From: CAYQPF01 sp964419225
GTDB taxonomy: Bacteria; Cloacimonadota; Cloacimonadia; Cloacimonadales; CAYQPF01
Direction of reading: 5' to 3'
Assembly: GCA_964419225.1 (NCBI GenBank)
Contig: CAYQPF010000100.1
Coordinates: forward strand, 1 to 18,317
Length of the DNA: 18,317 nt
Part shown: positions 6,602 through 13,168 of the stretch, in pieces
How positions within the stretch are numbered: the stretch's first letter is position 1
Layout of the letters: each line of letters starts with the position of its first letter
Position numbers and translations under genes: made by a program
Notes under the pieces: model-generated
Databases searched by the model: none
Told to the model about the DNA's origin: nothing
What the model saw: the letters and a program-made list of their open reading frames with translations, nothing else

Positions 6602-7216
6602 ATGAAGAACATGACCAATGAACCCAAGAAAGAACGTACTATTGTGGATGCACAGGGAAGAGAATTTCCTGTGAAAGTAGTGGATAAAGACATCCTGAAA
6701 AGGGATGCAGTTGTTAAGAAAATAATGGATCGAGCAGTTAAGCTGAATGAACGTATCATTTCGGATAAACAGAAGATGATGCAGGAGTTAGAAGGCTATC
6801 TGGATGATCTGGCTCAGAAGTATGGTCTTACTTGGAAAGGCAATACCGAACTCATTAGCTTTGATGAATCCATGAAAGTGGAAATCCGCTACAAAGAAAA
6901 AATATCCTTTGGTGCAGAACTTCAGCTTGCCAAGCAGAAGATAGATGAGTGTCTGATTGAATGGACATCTGACTCCAACATTAATCTTCAGGCTATAATC
7001 AAAGAAGCTTTTCAGGTGGATAAAAAAGGCGAGATTGCCAAGCATCGTATTCTGGCACTCAGAAAGTACAGCATCAAAGATGAGAAATGGAAACAGGCAA
7101 TGGAACTGATTGACAAGGCGATCATGGTCACCTCTACCAAGCAGTATCTTGGTTTTTATACCAAACAACCTAATGAGAGCTTTGAACAGATCGTTCTCAA
7201 CTTCAGTTCACTCTAA
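6602..7216 (+). CDS. DUF3164 family phage protein
   Basis: This 204-residue protein shows the pattern of DUF3164, a family common in Mu-like phages. It has an early DAQGREFPVK segment, a long charged coiled helix (35-75), KYGLTWKGN, then ISFDESMKVEIRY, LQLAKQKIDECLIEW, IIKEAFQVDKKGEI, KHRILALRKYSIKDEKWKQA, and the closing TSTKQYLGFYTK. Its biochemical function is unknown. It has the best Shine-Dalgarno of the early genes (AGGAGG, 5 bases before ATG 6602), suggesting high expression. It follows the GemA-like gene by 37 bases, as usual in Mu-like genomes. Its stop overlaps the start of a possible 29-aa reading frame. Confidence 0.85.
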   Translation: MKNMTNEPKKERTIVDAQGREFPVKVVDKDILKRDAVVKKIMDRAVKLNERIISDKQKMMQELEGYLDDLAQKYGLTWKGNTELISFDESMKVEIRYKEKISFGAELQLAKQKIDECLIEWTSDSNINLQAIIKEAFQVDKKGEIAKHRILALRKYSIKDEKWKQAMELIDKAIMVTSTKQYLGFYTKQPNESFEQIVLNFSSL

Positions 7217-7305
7217 TGCCTAAACCTGCTTGGCAACTCTTGGCAAGTATTTTTGACCAAATGCAGGAAGAGAATAAAACAAGAGTGAATGTGAAAAGAA
7301 GTTAA
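7216..7305 (+). CDS. Possible 29-aa peptide gene coupled to DUF3164 gene
   Basis: An ATG at 7216 overlaps the upstream stop in the arrangement TAATG, which often couples translation. The frame encodes MPKPAWQLLASIFDQMQEEN followed by KTRVNVKRS. The first 18 residues are hydrophobic-amphipathic and the tail is basic. It fills most of the gap before the next gene. No family is recognised. The length is too short to exclude chance. Confidence 0.4.
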   Translation: MPKPAWQLLASIFDQMQEENKTRVNVKRS

Positions 7306-7331
7306 AGAACAAGGACTTAAAAGAGGTTATT

Positions 7332-7541
7332 ATGGGTATATTTTCAAGTGACAGATGTTATAGACCGGATGAGATAGCAGACAAGCTTCATGTGGATGTT
7401 TGTACTGTTTACCGGATGATAAAAGACATTGATGATCCGCTCCCTGCGTTCAGACTGAATACAAATGGTCAGCTCAGGGTTTATGGCAGAGATTTGAACT
7501 CTTATCTGGAAAATCACAAAGTCGATCCTTTGAATGAGTAA
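7332..7541 (+). CDS. Small helix-turn-helix protein (excisionase/HTH_17-like)
   Basis: This 69-residue protein consists of one DNA-binding unit. CYRPDEIADKLHVDVCTVYR (residues 9-28) is the helix-turn-helix, followed by a wing (LPAFRLNTNGQLRVYGRDLN) and a short helix ending at residue 62. This is the MerR-like HTH_17 pattern used by excisionases and small phage regulators. The start follows GAGG. It lies just before the terminase genes, so it may regulate the switch to packaging and head genes, a place occupied by Mor/C-type activators in Mu. It does not look like Mor or C, so the role is inferred from position only. Confidence 0.8.
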   Translation: MGIFSSDRCYRPDEIADKLHVDVCTVYRMIKDIDDPLPAFRLNTNGQLRVYGRDLNSYLENHKVDPLNE

Positions 7542-7553
7542 GGGAATAAAATA

Positions 7554-8003
7554 GTGGCAAATACCAAAGAGTTCAAAGTCAAAAAAGACAATTGTAAAGA
7601 AGCTTATCTCAACGGCAAAACCGATATCGAAGAGCTTGCCATGATCTTCGGAGTTTCTGAGATCACAATCAGAAAATGGGTTAAATCAGGCTGTTGGGAT
7701 GAGCTGATTAATGAAGAGCGAAAGCTGGATCATGAGATAAAGCTGACCCGCAAGAAAGCACTTATTCAGGCTTTAAGGCAGTATGCCAAAGACCCTCATG
7801 ATACAGCTCTTCAAAGCCTTGTCTCGCTGATCAAACAGGAACAGAAACATCAGGAACCTTCCAAAGAAGTGCATGAGTATATTATCAGGTTCTTGGATCA
7901 GACCACTAACTTCATGATCGAAAAAGGACATGAAACTCTGCTTAAGGACTTTCAAACCATCCTTCTCGATCTGGCAGATTACCTCAGAATAACCAACAGT
8001 TAA
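7554..8003 (+). CDS. Terminase small subunit-like protein
   Basis: This 149-residue protein has an N-terminal helix-turn-helix (CKEAYLNGKTDIEELAMIFG then VSEITIRKWVKSGCWDEL, residues 11-50) and a long helical oligomerisation region. This is the layout of terminase small subunits and their DUF1804-type relatives in Mu-like phages. The small subunit recognises phage DNA and delivers it to the large subunit. It lies 15 bases before the large-subunit gene. The start is GTG 7554, after AAGGGA with a longish spacer, so translation may be modest. The call rests on fold pattern and position, not a signature motif. Confidence 0.75.
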   Translation: MANTKEFKVKKDNCKEAYLNGKTDIEELAMIFGVSEITIRKWVKSGCWDELINEERKLDHEIKLTRKKALIQALRQYAKDPHDTALQSLVSLIKQEQKHQEPSKEVHEYIIRFLDQTTNFMIEKGHETLLKDFQTILLDLADYLRITNS

Positions 8004-8018
8004 AGTACTATTACTATT

Positions 8019-9587
8019 TTGAAACGATTTACTCAAAAACACAATAAAGCCCTCGCAGAGATAACTTCCAAGACTATCTCTGTCCTGCCTTTTACTGAAG
8101 ATACTCCGGAAAAGAAAGCAGAACGTATCAAACAGGTTAAGGCTCAGAACTGGGAAGGCTTCTCTTATTTTTGCTACACTTACTTTCCTCATGTATTTGA
8201 TTTGAAGTTCTGTGATATCCATAAAACCATGTTCGAGACCACAGAGAGTTCAACCGGGATCATCGGGATCACTGGTTTTCGTGGTCTTGGTAAAACAGTT
8301 CTCATGGGAGTGGTTTATCACATCTGGAAAATAATCCTGGGTTCCCGTTACATCATTCATACTGCTGCTGATATTGATCTGGCTCAGGAACGAACCTCTT
8401 TTACACATCACGAGTTATCCAACAACAGAAGGCTTTTTACTGACTTTCAGGAACTTCAACCTCTTGATTCACTTGATACTGATTACTATCTGAAGAATAA
8501 AACCAGAATCAGAGCCAGAAGTATCAAACAGGCTCATCGTGGTACAATCAATCCCAAGACAGCTAAACGTCCTGCACTTATCATCTGCGATGACATCGAT
8601 AAAGAAGAGAATATTGGCAATCAAACCATCGGCAGACGTAAGAAAGACAAGATACTTCAGGAGATAGCCGGAGCCTTAGACCCTGCAGTAAGTGGAAAAG
8701 TAATCTGGCTGGGTAACCTAATCCATCCTAATTATGCGATTTGCCAGTTCAAACAGCAAATAATAGATGAGATCAAAGCAGATCATCCAACTCAGTCTGA
8801 AACCAGTCTCGGCAGTCAAAACATACTGAAGGGTATTGAAAAACTGATCATGCAGTTTCCTCTTGAGACTCCTGAGGGTTTATCAGTCTGGGAAGAACAG
8901 TATCCCACAGCGAAACTTACCAACCTGCGTGCGAAATACGGCTTTACCGGCTACCAGCGAGAGATGTTGGGATTACCTGTCATCGAAGGCAATATGTTCA
9001 AGCATCATTGGTTTTTGAAATGGTATTCTTTACCACCCAACACCAAGATCAAAAAGGTTTGGATGTATGCTGATCCTGCTTGGGGTGAAAAGGGATGTTT
9101 CAAGGCTATAATCTCTATTGCCTATGACGGGACTTGTTTCTATGTGCTTCATATTTGGGTCAGGCAGACTGAGAATACCAAGTTCTTCAGATATTACTAT
9201 GATACCTACACCGAACTTCAGAAATCCTTTAAAAGCCGTTTCAGGGCTTCCATAGAGGTCTCTTATGGTCAGGAAAGGATACTTGTCGATTTTGACCGTT
9301 GGGCTAAGGAAAACGGTCTTAATTCGCTTTATCCTTACATTAAAAGGATCGATAACAAAGAGAACAAGAATCTCCGGATTGAACGGACAGAAACGATCAT
9401 TGAAACAGGCAGAATCTTGTTTCCTGAAGGTCAAGACACCCCAACCCTCATCAGTCAGTTTCTTACTTATCCGGATGGCTACATTGACGGTTGTGATGCT
9501 CTGGCTGGCTGTTTGGAACGCTTCAACGAATATGATATCGGCAGGAACAGAGTCAAAGTCCGAAGACTTAAATTAGATAATGGCTAA
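8019..9587 (+). CDS. Phage terminase large subunit (TerL)
   Basis: This 522-residue packaging motor has an N-terminal ATPase and a C-terminal RNase H-like nuclease. Walker A is TGFRGLGKT (85-93) and Walker B is ALIICDDID (186-194), with motor motif III near WLGNLIHP (230-237). The nuclease domain starts at WMYADPAWGEKG (Asp352) and ends with the acidic cluster YPDGYIDGCDALAG (Asp486, Asp490, Asp493). Together they translocate DNA into the procapsid and cut it; in Mu-like phages host DNA flanking the ends is packaged too. The chosen start is TTG 8019; no ATG occurs until residue 71 and no clear Shine-Dalgarno is seen, so ATT codons at 8010 or 8016 cannot be excluded. The gene lies 15 bases after the small subunit. 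Confidence 0.92.
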   Translation: MKRFTQKHNKALAEITSKTISVLPFTEDTPEKKAERIKQVKAQNWEGFSYFCYTYFPHVFDLKFCDIHKTMFETTESSTGIIGITGFRGLGKTVLMGVVYHIWKIILGSRYIIHTAADIDLAQERTSFTHHELSNNRRLFTDFQELQPLDSLDTDYYLKNKTRIRARSIKQAHRGTINPKTAKRPALIICDDIDKEENIGNQTIGRRKKDKILQEIAGALDPAVSGKVIWLGNLIHPNYAICQFKQQIIDEIKADHPTQSETSLGSQNILKGIEKLIMQFPLETPEGLSVWEEQYPTAKLTNLRAKYGFTGYQREMLGLPVIEGNMFKHHWFLKWYSLPPNTKIKKVWMYADPAWGEKGCFKAIISIAYDGTCFYVLHIWVRQTENTKFFRYYYDTYTELQKSFKSRFRASIEVSYGQERILVDFDRWAKENGLNSLYPYIKRIDNKENKNLRIERTETIIETGRILFPEGQDTPTLISQFLTYPDGYIDGCDALAGCLERFNEYDIGRNRVKVRRLKLDNG

Positions 9588-9602
9588 CTTGGGGAACTGG
9601 CA

Positions 9603-10478
9603 ATGAATTACTATGATCAGATAATGCTTGAGTATTACAGGGTTTTAAATAATGCCTGGAATCAGAAGTTAAAGGAATCTGCTCGAATTGCCATTAAGAT
9701 GCTTTCAGATATGCCGAAGTCAGAGAAAGTGTCAAACGAGCATCTCCGGAAACTGATGGAAATCGTGTCAAATCAGCTTGGAGATGAGTTCTCAGCAGAG
9801 GTAATGAAAGAAACGAAAACTTACACTTCCCGATGTCTCAGGCTCGGTTTAAACGATGTTCAGGTGCAGGTTCCGGTTAATACTTCAATCGGGCTTTATG
9901 GAATAGCTGATAATCATTTGGCTTCTCAGATTCAGAAGCAAAATCTGTTCTGGATCGGAAATCATTTTGATGCTGATATTCAGAAGGGGTTTACGGAATC
10001 TCTGACCAAGGCAATTCAGGAAGGATACACCAAGGAAATGCTGGCAGATCTGTTTAAACAGCAGTTCGGTGATATTGCTCAGAAGTCAGTTTATTACTGG
10101 CAGGGTCTCGCAGAGCATACAGCTCTCCGGATACGGGAATTTGGGAGGCTTGAAGGCTATAAAAAAGCTAATGCCAGATACTACAAACTGATTATAATCT
10201 TGGATGATCGAACAAGTGATATTTGCAGAGCTTTGGCAGCACAAGATAGAGTTTATCCTCTTAATGATGCTTTGGAAGTCAGAGACAATCTGATGGCTCT
10301 GGACACTAAATCAGGCAGTCTTGATGATGCCAGAGAGTACATAAAAGCACTGGCTCCTTGGGTAAAAGAAGATCAGATAGTTTATGATAAAGAAGAGAAT
10401 CCAATTGGGGTCTCAGGAAATCATACTCCGTTTCCACCGTTTCATTGGAAATGTAGGACGACGACTCAAATATTTTGA
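9603..10478 (+). CDS. Mu F-like minor head / head morphogenesis protein
   Basis: This 291-residue protein has the C-terminal signature of the Mu F / SPP1 gp7 family: ILDDRTSDICRALAAQDRVY (about 200-219) and the closing PPFHWKCRTTTQIF. The spacing of Asp-Arg-Thr, Cys and the final His-x-x-Cys-Arg is typical. These proteins join a few copies to the portal and procapsid during head assembly. The N-terminal 100 residues are helical. The start follows GGGG with a 6-base spacer, 15 bases after terminase. The protein is complete: it ends at the usual C-terminal motif just before the reversed cargo genes, so the cargo did not disrupt it. In Mu the portal gene sits directly before F; here it does not. 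Confidence 0.88.
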   Translation: MNYYDQIMLEYYRVLNNAWNQKLKESARIAIKMLSDMPKSEKVSNEHLRKLMEIVSNQLGDEFSAEVMKETKTYTSRCLRLGLNDVQVQVPVNTSIGLYGIADNHLASQIQKQNLFWIGNHFDADIQKGFTESLTKAIQEGYTKEMLADLFKQQFGDIAQKSVYYWQGLAEHTALRIREFGRLEGYKKANARYYKLIIILDDRTSDICRALAAQDRVYPLNDALEVRDNLMALDTKSGSLDDAREYIKALAPWVKEDQIVYDKEENPIGVSGNHTPFPPFHWKCRTTTQIF

Positions 10479-10510
10479 TGCTTCGAACTATGATACTAAT
10501 AATTGAAACC

Positions 10511-11428
10511 CTATATGAAGTCCTTTTTAAACCTACTTAGTTTATCAAATAAATCTTGAGTAAGATTTTCGTGTTTCTTATAAGTAGGTTTCCAATTTTT
10601 AAGTAAATTGGGGTATTCAAGCAACATAGTAAATATAAGAATACTGTTAATGTAGCTAAATAGATTGTCTTTTTTACTAGGAAGTTTTATCTTCCTGAAT
10701 AAATTGCGAATGAATCTAATGAACACAGTTAATTTCGGTTCTGATATTAGTTTATAATTATCAGCTATATGTTTTAGTCTAATCCAAGCATCTGGGTGAT
10801 TTCCTGTAAATGCGATACATGTTGTAATTTGAGAAGATGTAAAATACAAAAATACTATGCTAATGCTAAACATGATTGGAAACAAATCTTTGGAGAAGAA
10901 ATCGACAATATTATCTATACTAGCTTTGTCGCAATCCAATTCTGCCTGGGGATTACCAGTATTCGGAAAAACCTTGTGAGACAACTCATGTCCGATAATA
11001 AATGCAATAGCTTTGCTAATTATTGAAGTGATTATAGGTAAAGGGATTATACTTTTGAAGCCCATTTCTGTTTTGTAATCAGAAGTATATTTTTTCGTTG
11101 CCCAATCATAGTATCCCTTGCTAATAAGAAAGTTATCCTCTTTGTATAAAGAGCTAAGTGGCAATTCGAGGAGAGACTTTCCCACAATATAATTTTGATG
11201 AAATAACCACGTTGCCATAGTGTATGCATACATAGATTCAATTAACTCAACCGATACTGTGACTATATTCGTTCGATGGTCAAAGAATGCATTAGGTATA
11301 GAACATTCAGATATTTGAACTGTTAAGTCACTTTTTGAGTATATTGTTACACTATCATTAAAGAGACTTCTAAGCAAATCTTGATAAACGGGTGATTTTA
11401 ATTCATTAGATAAATGAACCTTTATCAT
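10511..11428 (-). CDS. HExxH metallopeptidase, possibly Lit/U49-like
   Basis: This 305-residue protein has a zinc-binding HELSH motif (His147, Glu148, His151) inside a hydrophobic helix (AFIIGHELSH). An acidic motif follows (QAELDCDKAS, Glu163 to Asp167) that can give the third zinc ligand. Later comes HPDAWIRLKHIA (211-222), a His-Pro and Arg motif common in such peptidases. The segment at 183-210 is hydrophobic and could be membrane-associated. The length is close to Lit, the e14 prophage protease that cleaves EF-Tu and excludes T4, and the position in a phage cargo fits, but overall similarity to Lit was not tested. The start has a strong AAGGAGGT. It is last in the leftward block, 123 bases after the HNH-like gene. 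Confidence 0.7.
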   Translation of the reverse strand: MIKVHLSNELKSPVYQDLLRSLFNDSVTIYSKSDLTVQISECSIPNAFFDHRTNIVTVSVELIESMYAYTMATWLFHQNYIVGKSLLELPLSSLYKEDNFLISKGYYDWATKKYTSDYKTEMGFKSIIPLPIITSIISKAIAFIIGHELSHKVFPNTGNPQAELDCDKASIDNIVDFFSKDLFPIMFSISIVFLYFTSSQITTCIAFTGNHPDAWIRLKHIADNYKLISEPKLTVFIRFIRNLFRKIKLPSKKDNLFSYINSILIFTMLLEYPNLLKNWKPTYKKHENLTQDLFDKLSRFKKDFI

Positions 11429-11551
11429 GAAATACCTCCTTGTTGGTAAAGAGTGTAGATTTTACAGAAAATTGGAGTCTAAGGCACACATAGTCCGTTT
11501 CCTCTGTTTCTTTGGAAGTGAAAGACAACAACTGGGATATTTGGGATATAA

Positions 11552-12223
11552 TTATATTTTTCCATTAGACATTGCTGATAAAACGTGATATGGTATAATC
11601 CAAACTTCAAAACTACCATAAAAAACCATTATGATAAAATTGTAGAAATCATCATTATTAATGTTATAAAAGCCATACTTAAACACTTCTGGAACATTTC
11701 CCTTAATCGTTTCATTAACATGCTTAATATTTCCAAATTTGTAAGGCTTTATATATTTTAATAAAGTGTGTACCGATCCGTCTTTAAATCTTATACTCGG
11801 TGTAATTACAATAAACTCTTCATTCCAAATTTCCTTGAACTCATAGAAATGAATGGCTTTTGCATACTTTATTAACGTATTGTTAAATCTATCAATATCT
11901 ATAGTTGTTGAAACTGTTAATCCCTCTTTTATAAAAGCAGGGGTAACATTATTAAAGAATAAGTTAGAAAAACCCGGGTTGTCTGCGAGTGCTTTTATTG
12001 TCTTTGAATTAAACTGTCTAAAGGCTGTTTTATTTGTTCCCCATGAAGCACATATAATTGCGAAAACATATTCATCATCTTTACTGGTATCTGAATTGTG
12101 TTCTTTGCAGGAAGGAACAGTGATTAAATTCTTTCTCATTGAATCTTCCTCTGGAAAAAAGCATTTTGCTGGTGCATGCTCTTTTGATATTGCTGGTTGG
12201 TTACACATATAACATGATTTCAT
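11552..12223 (-). CDS. HNH-like nuclease candidate (CxxC-EH-HN type)
   Basis: The N terminus of this 223-residue protein has CYMCNQPAISKEHAPAKCFF, then PSCKEHNSDTSKDDEYV. The order Cys-x-x-Cys, Glu-His, Cys, Cys-x-x-His-Asn matches the zinc-bound beta-beta-alpha HNH unit seen in many defence-linked proteins. The remaining 160 residues are mixed alpha/beta with no motif I recognise (DRFNNTLIKYAKAIHFYEF and a C-terminal FYNFIIMVFYGSFEVWIIPY). It would act as a DNA or RNA nuclease if the HNH site is active. The start is ATG 12223 after AAGG. It lies 55 bases after the larger HNH gene and is co-oriented with it. The C-terminal part may sense a target or bind a partner; this is inference. Confidence 0.7.
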   Translation of the reverse strand: MKSCYMCNQPAISKEHAPAKCFFPEEDSMRKNLITVPSCKEHNSDTSKDDEYVFAIICASWGTNKTAFRQFNSKTIKALADNPGFSNLFFNNVTPAFIKEGLTVSTTIDIDRFNNTLIKYAKAIHFYEFKEIWNEEFIVITPSIRFKDGSVHTLLKYIKPYKFGNIKHVNETIKGNVPEVFKYGFYNINNDDFYNFIIMVFYGSFEVWIIPYHVLSAMSNGKI

Positions 12224-12278
12224 AATTTCTACCTTAGTATGTATTAAAGTAAAGTGGTTCTCAATAAAAAAATACGTA

Positions 12279-13088
12279 CTATTTCCGTTTTGAACTATTC
12301 ATTTTATCAATATGGACTTGAAACGAATGATATAATTCTTCAGCTATTTCCCGTAGTTTTCTTGCCCACTCTGTTCTGGAAATTCTCATTTTAAGGTACT
12401 GTGACAATTCTTCAAATCTTGATTCATGAATATTATCCCACTTACAACCAAAATTTTGTTCTATGTTTTTATAGATGACAGGAAATTTGAAATTTGACGT
12501 TCTGTTCTCGCTTTTAGAAGCAAATTCATTATATCTATCGATTAGATACTTTACATATGAACGCATTTCTAAATCCGCACCAATTGTATCTGGGTAAGGA
12601 TTTGTTTTTATAATAGGCTTTTTGGATGTTTTTACAATTACAGTATTTATTTGATTTGCTCCAGAAGGAGCGAAAAGAATACTAGCGTTTTCGGCTTCTA
12701 TATTCTTAATAAAATTTGTTATAAGCAAGTTTGCTTTTAGACCATTTTTCTCATCTAGTTCCAAAAGAGTTTTATCTTCATGCTTAGATTTATAATCTTT
12801 CAAAATGTTTGTGTTAAATTTTCGAGCATTTGAATCAATTATTTTATGATGCTCTTTACACATCAAAATCAAGTTTTCAAAGCTTTCTCTTTCTTCATCA
12901 GTTTGTTTTGGATTGTACCTTGGACCTTTGGGACTATAAGCATTGATATGACAGATATCTCCAACAACAACTCCATCGTTAGTAACTATATGCTTTTCAC
13001 AATCAGGGAAAGCACATGTATTATAGGAAACAGCAAAAAGCCTTTTCAATGTCATCTTTGAGTAATTTCTTTGTTTTGTTTTCATCAT
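12279..13088 (-). CDS. HNH endonuclease
   Basis: This 269-residue protein has a clear HNH site in residues 20-90. CAFPDCEKHIV gives a Cys pair, VVGDICHINAYSPKGPRYNP holds the first catalytic His region, and ENLILMCKEHHKIID supplies the Asn and closing His-His. This subfamily (GDxCHIxAxSPxGPR) cuts DNA and is common in defence islands. The middle (residues 115-165) is variable, and the C-terminal 100 residues are helical and charged. The start is ATG 13088 with AAGGA 5 bases upstream. It lies 80 bases downstream of the restriction-modification gene on the same strand. No intron or intein context is seen, so it does not look like a homing endonuclease. Confidence 0.85.
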   Translation of the reverse strand: MMKTKQRNYSKMTLKRLFAVSYNTCAFPDCEKHIVTNDGVVVGDICHINAYSPKGPRYNPKQTDEERESFENLILMCKEHHKIIDSNARKFNTNILKDYKSKHEDKTLLELDEKNGLKANLLITNFIKNIEAENASILFAPSGANQINTVIVKTSKKPIIKTNPYPDTIGADLEMRSYVKYLIDRYNEFASKSENRTSNFKFPVIYKNIEQNFGCKWDNIHESRFEELSQYLKMRISRTEWARKLREIAEELYHSFQVHIDKMNSSKRK

Positions 13089-13168
13089 CTATCCTTACAT
13101 TCAATAAAATTTCCCCAAAATCATATTTTTTAACAGATTTATCCTACAATTATCAGTCCGACGAGTTT

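Noticed and set aside
12393..12404. Partial copy of the array motif (ACTGTGACA) in the HNH gene
   Set aside because: Only 9 of 11 bases match and it stands alone within coding sequence, so chance is enough.
12279..13088. HNH gene as a homing endonuclease of an intron or intein
   Set aside because: Neighbouring genes are intact, no split gene is seen, and the gene sits with other cargo genes.
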